In this document: piece by piece, positions 36,637-45,851 of the stretch | Numbering within the stretch: position 1 is the stretch's first letter | How the letters are laid out: the number at the start of each line of letters is the position of its first letter | From: Pontixanthobacter rizhaonensis | GTDB taxonomy: Bacteria; Pseudomonadota; Alphaproteobacteria; Sphingomonadales; Sphingomonadaceae | Direction of reading: 5' to 3' | DNA length: 64,000 nucleotides | NCBI RefSeq assembly: GCF_012972675.1 | Contig: NZ_JABCRE010000002.1 | Span: 299,001 to 363,000, forward strand | Notes under the pieces: generated by a model | Databases searched by the model: none | What the model was told of the DNA's origin: nothing | The model's input: the letters and a program-made list of their open reading frames with translations, nothing else | Made by a program: the position numbers and the translations under genes

Positions 36637-37392
36637 ATGACGAATCTAGCAAAATTACTGATCGGCGGGGCGGCGACGTCACTGCTCGCTTGGGGCGCGC
36701 ACGCCGCTGGCGGAGAGAAATATGTCGCAGGTTTGGGCGAGGGCGCAACTGCCGCCTTAGCCGGAGCCGAAGTTGAAGGCGTGACCGTTGCCATGGAGAC
36801 AGAGCCGGCGCTCAGCCGTGTGGCTGTGCTTTCTGGCGAAGGCCTAAGCGACGAGCAACGCGCAGCCGCCGAAGCCGCTGTACGCGGAGTGGACGGCGTC
36901 TCTGAAGTCCGTTGGGCTGGCGAAGGCGATGATGCTGGCGCTGGCGCTGGCGGTGATGGTGACGGTGATGCAGGCGATGCAGCCACCGCAGCGGCGGTGA
37001 CCGAATGCCAGACCGGCGTGGATGCTGCTATTGCAGAAAAATCGATCAACTTCCGCAGCGGCAGTACATTCATGCCCGATTCGTCTCTTGCGGTGGTGAC
37101 CGAGGTCGCTGACGCATTGAAGAACTGCAGCGGCATGACGGTGGCTGTTGGCGGGCATACTGATGCCACCGGCAGCGCCGAAGTGAACCAGAATTTGAGC
37201 CAAGGCCGCGCGGATGCTGTCGCAGCGGCATTGACCGAACGCGGCGTGGCAGCAGACCGGATTACAGCCACCGGTTTCGGATCGACCCAGCTGAAAGTGC
37301 CGGGTGACGGGGCCAATGAAGCCAATCGCCGGATTGAATTTACTGTAAGCGCTGGCGGCGCGTCTGCCGATGCTGCGGAAGGGGGAGAATAA
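36637..37392 (+). CDS. OmpA-like peptidoglycan-binding envelope protein
   Basis: 251 residues. A signal peptide ends near AHA-AGGEK (about 23). It is followed by a region resembling a BON-like fold (about 40-95, AEVEGVTVAMETEPALSRV), then a Gly/Asp/Ala linker (100-120). The C-terminal OmpA domain (about 130-238) has VGGHTDATGSAEVNQNLSQGRA and NRRIEF. No N-terminal barrel is present, so it is probably a periplasmic protein holding peptidoglycan. It starts a three-gene unit with a microprotein (one-base gap) and an HhH-type membrane protein. Confidence 0.85.
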   Translation: MTNLAKLLIGGAATSLLAWGAHAAGGEKYVAGLGEGATAALAGAEVEGVTVAMETEPALSRVAVLSGEGLSDEQRAAAEAAVRGVDGVSEVRWAGEGDDAGAGAGGDGDGDAGDAATAAAVTECQTGVDAAIAEKSINFRSGSTFMPDSSLAVVTEVADALKNCSGMTVAVGGHTDATGSAEVNQNLSQGRADAVAAALTERGVAADRITATGFGSTQLKVPGDGANEANRRIEFTVSAGGASADAAEGGE

Positions 37393-37393
37393 G

Positions 37394-37483
37394 ATGCCAT
37401 TGCTACTCGAAAGCTGGATTTTGCTGATGATCGCATTTGTGATCGGCGTTGTGATTGGCCGTTTTATTTGGAAGCGCGCGTAA
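37394..37483 (+). CDS. 29-residue single-helix membrane microprotein
   Basis: ATG 37394 to TAA 37481-37483. The peptide begins MPLLLESW, continues as one hydrophobic helix (about residues 9-25, ILLMIAFVIGVVIGRF), and ends in the basic WKRA. A GGGGGAG ribosome-binding site lies in the last codons of the OmpA-like gene, about six bases before the ATG. The gap to that gene is one base, and the next gene starts 20 bases on. The shape matches single-pass small membrane proteins that bind larger partners. Its function is unknown. Confidence 0.65.
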   Translation: MPLLLESWILLMIAFVIGVVIGRFIWKRA

Positions 37484-37503
37484 GCGCCGGGGGAGACTGA
37501 ACT

Positions 37504-38358
37504 ATGTTATCACTTATTACAGCGAACCCGATTCCGTTCATCATTGCGCTCATTATCGGCCTTGCGACAGCATGGTGGATTTGGGGCCGCACGCCCGATG
37601 TAGAGGCGGATTATGATGCGGATAGCGATGCCGATCATGAAACGAATTATACCGCTCCTGCTGCGGCCGCTGCCGCCACTGGCGCTGCAGCAGCGGCGAC
37701 CACCAGCGCGGCTGAGCCTGCTCCGCCGAAAGATTTGAAGCCGGAACCTGCGGTGCCTGTCAAACCCTTGGCCGTGGCTGAGCTGGATACAGAACCGAAG
37801 CCGAAGGCGAAGCCCAAGGCCAAAGCAACACCCAAGGCGGCATCGAAACCGAAGCCGAAAATCGCGGCAGCGGTCGGTAAACCTGATGACCTGACGCGGA
37901 TCAAAGGGATCGGTCCGCAGCTGAATGATCTGTGCCTGTCGCTGGGGGTGAGCCGGTTCGACCAGATTGCCAAATGGAAAAAGGCCGACATTGCAGAGGT
38001 TGACCAATATCTGAAAATGAAGGGCCGGATCGACCGCGATGACTGGGTCGGCCAAGCGAAGATTCTCGCCGCGGGTGGGACCGTGTCCGAAGGAAAGCCA
38101 AAAATCGCTGCGGCCGTGGGCAAGCCCGATGACCTCAAAAAAGTCAAAGGCATTGGTCCAAAGCTTGAAAAACTGTGCAATTCGCTTGGTGTGAAACGCT
38201 GGGATCAGATAGCCGCGTGGAAAGCCGCCGATGTCAAAGAGGTCGATGGCTATCTGGGTAGTTTCAAGGGGCGTATTCAGCGCGATGAGTGGGTCAAGCA
38301 AGCCAAGCTACTCGCGAAAGGCGACTTTGACGGCCACGTGAAGCAATACGGGAAGTGA
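37504..38358 (+). CDS. Membrane protein with two tandem HhH-like repeats
   Basis: 284 residues. An N-terminal membrane helix (about 9-28, NPIPFIIALIIGLATAWWIW), then an acidic and Ala-rich linker and a Lys/Pro-rich stretch (95-118). Two nearly identical repeats follow (about 117-191 and 198-272). Each begins KPKIAAAVGKPDDL and contains the helix-hairpin-helix sequence KGIGP. This resembles the COG3743-type predicted HhH proteins common in alphaproteobacteria. Whether it binds DNA at the membrane or another partner is unknown. The preceding genes suggest an envelope role. Confidence 0.75.
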   Translation: MLSLITANPIPFIIALIIGLATAWWIWGRTPDVEADYDADSDADHETNYTAPAAAAAATGAAAAATTSAAEPAPPKDLKPEPAVPVKPLAVAELDTEPKPKAKPKAKATPKAASKPKPKIAAAVGKPDDLTRIKGIGPQLNDLCLSLGVSRFDQIAKWKKADIAEVDQYLKMKGRIDRDDWVGQAKILAAGGTVSEGKPKIAAAVGKPDDLKKVKGIGPKLEKLCNSLGVKRWDQIAAWKAADVKEVDGYLGSFKGRIQRDEWVKQAKLLAKGDFDGHVKQYGK

Positions 38359-38456
38359 TTTTCCCCCGGCAGCAGATACATATTTGCTTGCCAAAATATT
38401 CTGACACGTAGTATTTTCCTCACGCGCCGCTCAGGCGTGTGAGGGAACCTGTTAAA

Positions 38457-39065
38457 ATGCGAAATACACTGTGTAGTGCCATTGGCACTGTCGCAATTTT
38501 TGCGGCTGTGCCGGCAATGGCTGACGATTCCAATACAGAATATCTGCTTGATGCATCATTGAGTGATGCGGACGCGATGGCGTATGTGCCCGATCCGGTG
38601 GAAGTTCCATATCCTGATCTTGAATATGTCTCGACACCGGAAACGGCCGATACTTACGACAAATATTTCTATTTCCACCGCGAAGATGTCAGCTTTGAAG
38701 AGGCGCTGGCGGATATTCGTGATTGCGATTCACTTGCCCGGGGCTTGAATTCCGGAATGGGCTATCAGGATGTTTACAGCCCCTATGGCGGGCTGGCTGG
38801 CGCTGCGGGCGGGGTGATCGGCAATGCTATTGCCGCCGCTATCTTTGGCTCTGCCGAGAAGCGGCGCATTCGCCGCGTAAATCTGCGGCGCTGTATGAAT
38901 TTCAAAGGCTATGAACGATACGGCTTGGAAAAAGACCTCTGGCAGAGGTTCAATTTTGAAGAAGGATTTTCGGGCGAGGCTGAACATATTCGGCAGGGCG
39001 CGATTATTCAGCAAGCGAAAGTGGCATCGGGGCCAAAACCGGCAACTGAGGAGTTAGGCCGATGA
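38457..39065 (+). CDS. Secreted protein of unknown function with glycine-zipper-like segment
   Basis: About 202 residues from ATG 38457; a GTG at 38439 is possible. A signal peptide (about 1-22) ends AMA-DDSN. The middle has FHREDVSFEEALADIRDCDSLARGL, then a Gly/Ala-rich hydrophobic stretch (GGLAGAAGGVIGNAIAAAIFG) followed by basic residues. I recognise no family. The glycine-zipper-like part may insert into a membrane. It overlaps the next secreted gene by four bases, so the two probably act together. Confidence 0.7.
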   Translation: MRNTLCSAIGTVAIFAAVPAMADDSNTEYLLDASLSDADAMAYVPDPVEVPYPDLEYVSTPETADTYDKYFYFHREDVSFEEALADIRDCDSLARGLNSGMGYQDVYSPYGGLAGAAGGVIGNAIAAAIFGSAEKRRIRRVNLRRCMNFKGYERYGLEKDLWQRFNFEEGFSGEAEHIRQGAIIQQAKVASGPKPATEELGR

Positions 39066-40078
39066 ACGCGTTTTCCAAAACTCTGTCAGTAGCGTTTCTG
39101 GCGACGTCGATGCTATTTTCGGTGCCGGCCAGTGCGGCGAAAAGCCCGTTTGAATTCAAGCCGGAACGCATTTCAGACAAGCCTGAATTCCCGTTTGACG
39201 AGAGCAAGGCCTACATCCTGGTCGAATATGACCGGATGACCAATGTCTCCTTCATGAAGCTTCCAAATGAAGAGGAACAAGCGATCTGGGAGAAGATGCG
39301 CTTGGAAGAATTTGCGAAGGCACAGAAGAAGTATGTGAGCCGTAAAAAACGGTACGAAAACGATCTGGCAAAATGGCGCAAAATCCGCAGCGGGCGCAAA
39401 CCGGAGCCGCCTGTCGAACCGACCGAAGGCAATTTCAGCATTACACCTTTTGAGCTAGAACATAATCTGGCCATCGGACCGCAAGGACGGTTCAACAATG
39501 ATGATGTGTCGATTTATCTCTATGCGGTGCCAGAGGGTGAATATGTCTTTTACGGTAACGCATTTTTCAACCCGAATGGCGGCGCCATGGGAACGTGTGT
39601 GTGCATGGGCACCGTCGCCATCAACGTAGAAGCAGGCCAGATTGCTGCTGTCCGCCTGGATTATCCCTTTGTCGATATGCTGGCGAACTTACCCAAGGAA
39701 GAACGCCCAAAGACACCGTTAGAGATGCCTGAAGAGTTGACGACCACTGGTTTGTTGCCCGTTGAAAAGGCCAAATCGGATCAGCGTTTGCCGCAGGATC
39801 GTGTGGTGTTTCCGGCTATGCGCCCGATTTCCCGCCTACCCAATTGGTTCGGTTTGGAAGTCGACCGGTTGATGCCAGTTGAGGGCGTCTTCCGGTATGA
39901 AGGCGATTCCATGATTACTCTTGGTGAGGTCGAAGTTTTGGAGGCTGAAGAAGCCAAAGAAATTGGCGATGATATGGAAGCGGCGGATGAGGCTGTAGCA
40001 TCTACTGATGGTGAAGAGGCGGTGGTTGAAGAACCGGCCCCTGAAGCCGCCCCTGAAACCGGCGGCCCGGCCGGTTAA
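39062..40078 (+). CDS. Secreted protein of unknown function, acidic C-terminus
   Basis: 338 residues. A signal peptide of about 25 residues ends ASA-AKSPF. A Lys/Glu-rich helical stretch (about 70-115) precedes a beta-rich core (SIYLYAVPEGEYVFYGNAFFN, with the cysteine pair CVC near 180). An acidic Ala/Glu/Pro tail (about 300-338) ends the protein. I do not recognise a family; it resembles conserved sphingomonad hypothetical exported proteins. ATG 39062 overlaps the preceding gene's stop (ATGA). A strong bidirectional terminator follows. Confidence 0.75.
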   Translation: MNAFSKTLSVAFLATSMLFSVPASAAKSPFEFKPERISDKPEFPFDESKAYILVEYDRMTNVSFMKLPNEEEQAIWEKMRLEEFAKAQKKYVSRKKRYENDLAKWRKIRSGRKPEPPVEPTEGNFSITPFELEHNLAIGPQGRFNNDDVSIYLYAVPEGEYVFYGNAFFNPNGGAMGTCVCMGTVAINVEAGQIAAVRLDYPFVDMLANLPKEERPKTPLEMPEELTTTGLLPVEKAKSDQRLPQDRVVFPAMRPISRLPNWFGLEVDRLMPVEGVFRYEGDSMITLGEVEVLEAEEAKEIGDDMEAADEAVASTDGEEAVVEEPAPEAAPETGGPAG

Positions 40079-40095
40079 GCGTTTGTCGGGCGTAT

Positions 40096-40135
40096 AAAAA
40101 AGCCCCGCACTCTATCGCAGAGTGCGGGGCTTTTT
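40096..40135. terminator. Strong bidirectional rho-independent terminator
   Basis: A 12-base perfect stem AGCCCCGCACTC (40101-40112) with GAGTGCGGGGCT (40120-40131), loop TATCGCA. It is flanked by an A-run (40096-40100) and a T-run (40132-40135), so it can stop transcripts from both converging genes. Confidence 0.93.
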
Positions 40136-40168
40136 GTTGTTCTGTAAGAACTGTATGTTCGGTTGGGC

Positions 40169-40471
40169 TTAGCCCTGACGAACGCCGGTCATCGCCATTG
40201 TGCCGAATGCGCCTGCATTCACGCTACCGGTCAGAGTGTCGCCGTCTACAGTGGCTGTACCTTCCAGTTTCATCGGCATGGGAACGGTCATGTTCATGGT
40301 CCAAGTCAGCGTGTTGCCGTCTACTTTGCCATCTTCCAGATCCATGCCGCCCATTGCACCAGCGTTAGTGCCGGAAAATGTGCCGTCGCCATTATCAACG
40401 ATGGTCACAACGCTTTTTTGGTCGCCCATTGGGCTTTTTGTTACGCAGTCAAAGGTGCCAGATACGGACAT
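40169..40471 (-). CDS. Small beta-rich protein of unknown function
   Basis: 100 residues. Alternating hydrophobic residues and turn motifs (VVTIVDNGDGTFSGT, VDGNTLTWTMN, ATVDGDTLTG) suggest a small all-beta, lipocalin- or barrel-like fold. No signal peptide is seen. The start is ATG 40471: AGGAG stands seven bases ahead of it, but only one base ahead of the ATG at 40477. It is downstream of or beside the M16 peptidase but starts independently, 32 bases after that gene's stop. Function is unknown. Confidence 0.68.
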   Translation of the reverse strand: MSVSGTFDCVTKSPMGDQKSVVTIVDNGDGTFSGTNAGAMGGMDLEDGKVDGNTLTWTMNMTVPMPMKLEGTATVDGDTLTGSVNAGAFGTMAMTGVRQG

Positions 40472-40503
40472 ATTCATTCTCCTATTATTCGTTAAAAACG
40501 GTC

Positions 40504-43416
40504 TTATTGGCTTGGTGTTCCCCGTACTTCTACAGGAAGGCCGAGCGCGTCAAGTTGTGGCCGTACAATCTCTGCATCACCGACAATCACAAATACCAGA
40601 TCATCCCCCTTGAATGACTGCGATGCCGCAGCGTCGAGCTGCTGCGTGGTCAGTGCAGAATATTTTTTCGCCAATGTCTCGTAATAGTCGTCTGGCCGTT
40701 CAAACGTGACGATATTGACCAACCCGCCCAGCACATCGCCGCTGGTTTCAAACTGTCCGGGTAGCTCGCGAACATTGCCATTGATGAGCCGTGTCAGCTC
40801 CTCTTCCGTCACGCCGTTGCCGCTGACATAGGACGTGAGGTCTTTGCGTAGCTCGGCAACGGAATCGCCAGTGCGATCCGCCTGAACTGGCGCGTAGATG
40901 AGGAATGTGGTGCGATCTTGCGGCGCTTGGATCAAGCTCCGAACGCCGTAAGACCAACCCTTTGTCTCGCGCAAGTTCATGTTGATCCGGCTTAGGAAGC
41001 CGCCGCCAAACACTTCATTGGCAGCGCGCATGACGGTTAGGTCGTCTGTTCCTTTCTGATCGAGAACACGGGCACCGAAGATGATCGATTGCGGGGAATT
41101 GGGCCGGTTGACCAGAATGATCTTGGGCTGCGGTGCGGGGATGGGTGCATCGTAGCTTTTGACCGGTGCGGCAACTTCTGGAACCGCCCAGTCGCCAAAG
41201 CTGGCTTCCAATTGCGCAACCGCGTCTGCCAGTGTTGTGTTACCGACCACGAAGACATTAGCAAGATCAGGACGGAGCCAGTTGCGGTGGAAATCGAACA
41301 GTTCTTCGCGTGTTACAGCGGCAACCACTTCCGCGCTGCCGGTGCCCGATGGCGGATTGCCATAGGGATGTTGCGGCCCGAACAATATCGGTGCCAGCAC
41401 CCGTTGGCCGATGGCGGCAGGGCTGTTCAATTCACCGGTGATGCGCGTGAGCTGTTGCGCCCGAACACGTTCCAGCGCCGTCTCATCAAAGGCTGGATTG
41501 CGGATGTAATCTGCAAGCAGGTTCAGTGATCCCTGAAGATTAGGGGTCACCGCATCCATTCCGAAAAAGGTCGTGTCGGCATTGGCGCTGCCGAAGATAT
41601 TGGCGCCCAGCTTTTCCCGCTCAACCGCCAATTGCGAGGAGGTGAGGCTGCTGGTGCCTTCATCCATCGCGCTGAGCATCAGAGAATGCAGCCCCAAGCG
41701 ATTTTCGGGATCGGCAGCGTATCCTGCGTCAAATGACACTCTTACGCTAACGGTCGGAACTGCATCCCGCCGGGCAAAGAACACTTTCATCCCATTGGAT
41801 AAGGTGGCGCGCTCAATCGTCGGGAAATCGAGCGCTTTCAGCTCGCCAATGGGTGGCAGCTCAGACCTATCCGCCTCTGGTACCTGTGATAGGGCCGCAG
41901 AACCCTGCTGGGTCACAGGGTTGATGTAGAAGGCTGGTTGGCGGCCGCTACCTTCGGGTGAGACAACAAACCCCGCGCGGTTCTCCCCGCCCTCTTGGCG
42001 GTCCCCCGGTTCTACGATCAGTTCGAACACGGGACGCGATAGCCATTTTGCTGTCGTTTGCTGAACTTCTGCTGGGGTCAGGGCCGCAGCGCGCTTCAGC
42101 GTGCTTTTATAAGCGGCTGGCGATCCTTCATAGAGCAAGCCTTGGGCCAGGACCGGCGCTTTACCACTGAACCCGCCAACTTGCTCCAATCCGCGGATTT
42201 GGCCGGCGGCATAGACCGTGGTTGCCCGCTGGATCTCTGCATCGGTCGGACCCTCGGCCATAAATTTGGCGATTTCCTCGTCCAAGGCCGCCGCCAACAG
42301 GCCGGTATCGACGCCGGGCTTGGCATCGGCATACACGATGAACTGGCCTGCTTGCGCAAAAATATCGGCACGGGCGACAACCCGCACTGCAAGACCTTTG
42401 CCCCTGACCAATGCGTCATCCAAACGGGAAGAGGCCAGCCCGCCCAAAACGGTCGCCCCCATCGCAAGCGGCAGATTGTCCGGGTTGTCGAGGCCCGGCA
42501 CAGCCCACATGCGGTAGATGCGCGGGGTCGCGACTTTATCATAGATCGTTTTGGACTTCGCTTCATCCAGCGTTGGCACGGGCGCATTGACCGTGGGTGT
42601 TTCCGGCCCTGGTTTGATCGCGCCGAACCACTTGGTCACTTTTGCTTTTGCTGTTGCAGTGTCGATATCGCCAGCAAGCACCAGAACCGCATTATTGGGC
42701 CCGTAATTGTCGCGGAACCACTGCTTCACATCATCCAGAGTGGCAGAGGATAGGTCATCCATCGAACCGATTGTGGAGTGGTGGTAGGGATGGCCGGACG
42801 GGTATAGGTTTTCCAGCTGCTCATATTCGACCAAGCCATAGGGCTGGTTGTCGCCCTGACGCTTTTCATTCTGGACAACGCCGATCTGGTTATCGAGCTT
42901 CTCCTGAGTGACAGCTCCCAGCAGATATCCCATCCGGTCGCTTTCCAGCATCAGGGTACGGTCAAGCGCGCCGGTCGGAACAGTCTGGAAGTAATTGGTC
43001 CGGTCAAACCATGTGGTACCGTTGAGGTCGGTCGCGCCGATTTGCTGCATCGGTTCAAAGAAATCGCCCGGGGCGTTTTCGCTGCCATTGAACATCAAAT
43101 GCTCGAACAAATGCGCGAAACCTGTCTTGCCTTTCGGCTCATGCTTGGAACCGACATTATACCAAACAGAAACACCGACCACGGGTGCCTTGCGATCTTC
43201 ATGGACAAGCACGGTCAGCCCATTGGCTAGCTCAAATTGGTCATACGGTATCGACACCGCATCAATCAGTTCCGATACCGGCGCGGGTGCGGCGGCATCT
43301 ACCGATTGAACTGCTTGCTCTGTTGGTGGAGCATTTTGAGCCAGCGCAGGTGTTGCAGCCAGTGACAGAACAAGTGCGCTGGTCGTGGCCCAGCGGGTGA
43401 TGGATTTGAAGTGCAT
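40504..43416 (-). CDS. M16-family zinc metallopeptidase, double-domain, secreted
   Basis: 970 residues with a signal peptide (about 1-27, ending ALA-QNAPP). The first M16 unit has the inverted zinc motif HLFEH (102-106) and a downstream glutamate in VVQNEKRQ (near 185). The second unit (about 535-960) has no HxxEH, as usual for the inactive half of the clam-shell. Pitrilysin/insulinase-type enzymes degrade peptides up to a few kilodaltons, here in the periplasm or outside. It follows the acylase gene by about 36 bases and is probably co-transcribed with it. Confidence 0.92.
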   Translation of the reverse strand: MHFKSITRWATTSALVLSLAATPALAQNAPPTEQAVQSVDAAAPAPVSELIDAVSIPYDQFELANGLTVLVHEDRKAPVVGVSVWYNVGSKHEPKGKTGFAHLFEHLMFNGSENAPGDFFEPMQQIGATDLNGTTWFDRTNYFQTVPTGALDRTLMLESDRMGYLLGAVTQEKLDNQIGVVQNEKRQGDNQPYGLVEYEQLENLYPSGHPYHHSTIGSMDDLSSATLDDVKQWFRDNYGPNNAVLVLAGDIDTATAKAKVTKWFGAIKPGPETPTVNAPVPTLDEAKSKTIYDKVATPRIYRMWAVPGLDNPDNLPLAMGATVLGGLASSRLDDALVRGKGLAVRVVARADIFAQAGQFIVYADAKPGVDTGLLAAALDEEIAKFMAEGPTDAEIQRATTVYAAGQIRGLEQVGGFSGKAPVLAQGLLYEGSPAAYKSTLKRAAALTPAEVQQTTAKWLSRPVFELIVEPGDRQEGGENRAGFVVSPEGSGRQPAFYINPVTQQGSAALSQVPEADRSELPPIGELKALDFPTIERATLSNGMKVFFARRDAVPTVSVRVSFDAGYAADPENRLGLHSLMLSAMDEGTSSLTSSQLAVEREKLGANIFGSANADTTFFGMDAVTPNLQGSLNLLADYIRNPAFDETALERVRAQQLTRITGELNSPAAIGQRVLAPILFGPQHPYGNPPSGTGSAEVVAAVTREELFDFHRNWLRPDLANVFVVGNTTLADAVAQLEASFGDWAVPEVAAPVKSYDAPIPAPQPKIILVNRPNSPQSIIFGARVLDQKGTDDLTVMRAANEVFGGGFLSRINMNLRETKGWSYGVRSLIQAPQDRTTFLIYAPVQADRTGDSVAELRKDLTSYVSGNGVTEEELTRLINGNVRELPGQFETSGDVLGGLVNIVTFERPDDYYETLAKKYSALTTQQLDAAASQSFKGDDLVFVIVGDAEIVRPQLDALGLPVEVRGTPSQ

Positions 43417-43452
43417 CGTGATAGTCCCTTAAATGCTATTATGCCGCGCTGA

Positions 43453-45669
43453 TTATTGGCTGCTGACAGTTTTTCGGCTGGCGGCGTTTCGTAACGCATC
43501 TTCGCGCCAGAAATGGACCGGTTTCAATTCTTTCCGGACGAACAGCTTGGCCTGATCTGCGAAGTGCGGGCTGCCGGGCCGCGTGGTTGCTGCGCCATAG
43601 GGCTGGATCGATTCCGATCGTACTTTCTGGCCCGGTGCCCATTCCACAAACATGATGAAACTGTCGCCGTGGCGGACAGACAATCGGCCATCCTCGTCCA
43701 CATCCCACAAGGTGGAGGCGCGCAAGGTGTCGCTGCCGCCATCGAGCGGTAGATCCACATCCCCTTGTCGCAGCCGCAGCAAGTCGGACATGGGCGGTGT
43801 CAGAGTGCCAAAATGCTCCATCAAATGGTCTGATGCCTTTTGCAGTTCTTCCTGTGCATCGGGCAAAGGATAGTTTTGATATTCCGCGCCCATCCATGGG
43901 CGGATCATCAAGAGCGCCAGCGCATCTGCTTTCCCGACATTGTCTGACGTCATATCCCAGCTGGCGAGCAATGCTTGCGCCTTGGCGAGCTGGGGATCGC
44001 TGGACACATCCAGCGCTTCAACACCGTCCATCATCACATCGACATAATCCGCGCGGATATATCCCATATCATATTTGATCCGTTCCAATGTTGGGCGGTC
44101 GATAATATCGAACTGCGCCATCAGTTCTTCCGTCCGCCGCGCGCGGTTGGTCATTTTCAATTCCACACCCAGTTCCGGTGCGACGCTGTCCGGGTCAATA
44201 TCGTCAGCAGGGCCTGCTGCGGAATATGGCTGGTTGTTGGCGTTATAGACCCAGCCACTGCCCGGATTTATCAGTTTGGGTAGAACGCTGTAATCGACCG
44301 GTCCTGTCCAAATCAGACTGCTATCATCACCCGGCAATATCCCGCGCCAGTTCGGGCCTTTGGGGCGATCGGGAATAGCAGCGTTATAGACATACGCGAT
44401 ATTGCCCTGTTTATCGCCGTAAATGAAGTTGGTGGAGGGGATGTCCATCCGCGCCAGAATGGCTTCCCATTCCTCCAGAGTTTCCGCCTTGTTGAGCTTA
44501 TAATACGCATCGAGCGCGCCAAGATTATCAATTCCGCCATAACGGATGGCGAAGGCGCCATTATCATTGATGATCACCGGGCCGTGTGCGCTGCGATGGA
44601 CGGTTTGACGAACGGGCAGGACCAGCGGCCCCATTTTTACCGCCAGAGTGACAGTCTTGCTCTCCAGCTCCTGCCACTCACCGTCCAGCCGATAGCGCGT
44701 TCCGCTCTCGTCCAGTTCCAGCCGATAGACATCGGTCATGTCGGGCCGGTTGACTGTGTTGGTCCAACCCAGATGTTCATTGTGGCCCAGAAACGGGAAC
44801 GGGCTGCCGGGAAAGTTTGCCCCAGCATAATGCCAGCCTTCTTCGCTTTGCACGACCAGTTCGTACCAAGCGACACCGCCGCGCCAGGGTTGGTGGCTGT
44901 TGGACACAAGCCGTGTCACACCGTCGCCAGATTTTGCCGGAGCAATTGCCCATGCATTGGACCCTGCCATCGCGCCGTCCTGACCCATATGGATCGGCAG
45001 CGCAGCGGCAGTTTCATTGGTGCCAGCTCCATCCATGATGGGTTCCGCGCTGTCCGAAGGTTCATGGCCCGGTATTGCCGGACCAAATTCTTTGCGCAGC
45101 GGTTCACCAGCGGCCAGCGGGCCAATCACATTGTTGAGGCCGAAGAAGAATGGTTGGCGCAAGGCAAAGCCTGTCGCCACATCCTTGCCATTTACCGGAA
45201 ACAAATTGCCCAACCGGATTTCATCCGGATGCTCGGCCGCGAATTGATTGAGACCGGTGGCATAGGCTTCAAACAAGACCCGCGTTTCGGCAGGTATGCC
45301 CGCATAGTGCCGCTCGGCTGTCCCGCGCGCATCCAATAGGTGATAGACATAATCAACCTGCGCGCCTTCTTCGCCCGCCATCGCCCCATACCGGCCCCGC
45401 GCCATCGCGATCACATCTTGCAGAGTGAAGAAATCATCTTCTGCATGGGCAATAGCCACACCAAAGGCGACATCTGCGTCCGTCTTGCCGTAAATATGCG
45501 GCACCCCAAACTCGCTACGGATGATTTCTGCCTGATAGCCGTTTTGCGCGGTATCGGCGGGATCGTTGCCTTTTTCGGCGAGCAGCGGTTCCCACACCAT
45601 CAGCCCCACCAAAGTTACCAGAACTGCGGTCAGTGACACCCATCCGGCACGCGCCAGCCATTTTTTCAT
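43453..45669 (-). CDS. Penicillin-acylase-family (S45) Ntn hydrolase
   Basis: 738 residues from ATG 45669. An N-terminal hydrophobic signal or anchor (about 8-27) is followed by an alpha-chain region (AEIIRSEFGVPHIYGKTDADVAFGVAIAHAEDD at about 48-80). The self-cleavage site is Gly236-Ser237 in MAGSNAWAIAP; Ser237 would be the nucleophile after processing. Relatives hydrolyse penicillins, acyl-homoserine lactones or other N-acyl amides. The sequence does not settle which. A quorum-quenching role is possible but unproven. The gene is divergent from clpB and upstream of the M16 peptidase. Confidence 0.9.
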   Translation of the reverse strand: MKKWLARAGWVSLTAVLVTLVGLMVWEPLLAEKGNDPADTAQNGYQAEIIRSEFGVPHIYGKTDADVAFGVAIAHAEDDFFTLQDVIAMARGRYGAMAGEEGAQVDYVYHLLDARGTAERHYAGIPAETRVLFEAYATGLNQFAAEHPDEIRLGNLFPVNGKDVATGFALRQPFFFGLNNVIGPLAAGEPLRKEFGPAIPGHEPSDSAEPIMDGAGTNETAAALPIHMGQDGAMAGSNAWAIAPAKSGDGVTRLVSNSHQPWRGGVAWYELVVQSEEGWHYAGANFPGSPFPFLGHNEHLGWTNTVNRPDMTDVYRLELDESGTRYRLDGEWQELESKTVTLAVKMGPLVLPVRQTVHRSAHGPVIINDNGAFAIRYGGIDNLGALDAYYKLNKAETLEEWEAILARMDIPSTNFIYGDKQGNIAYVYNAAIPDRPKGPNWRGILPGDDSSLIWTGPVDYSVLPKLINPGSGWVYNANNQPYSAAGPADDIDPDSVAPELGVELKMTNRARRTEELMAQFDIIDRPTLERIKYDMGYIRADYVDVMMDGVEALDVSSDPQLAKAQALLASWDMTSDNVGKADALALLMIRPWMGAEYQNYPLPDAQEELQKASDHLMEHFGTLTPPMSDLLRLRQGDVDLPLDGGSDTLRASTLWDVDEDGRLSVRHGDSFIMFVEWAPGQKVRSESIQPYGAATTRPGSPHFADQAKLFVRKELKPVHFWREDALRNAASRKTVSSQ

Positions 45670-45851
45670 ACAGAGTCCTCTCTCCGCAAGAGGGGTAGCG
45701 CGGATTGGCAGGCAGGTGAAGCGCGTAACTTTGGAAAGCGTCTGAGCCGCAGCCATGACCGTTAGTAAGATATTTTCCGGCCAGTCATTGCAGATCAGAA
45801 CATCGCACCCCTATATGACAGTAACACACCTAATTATTGTGTCTGACTCGA

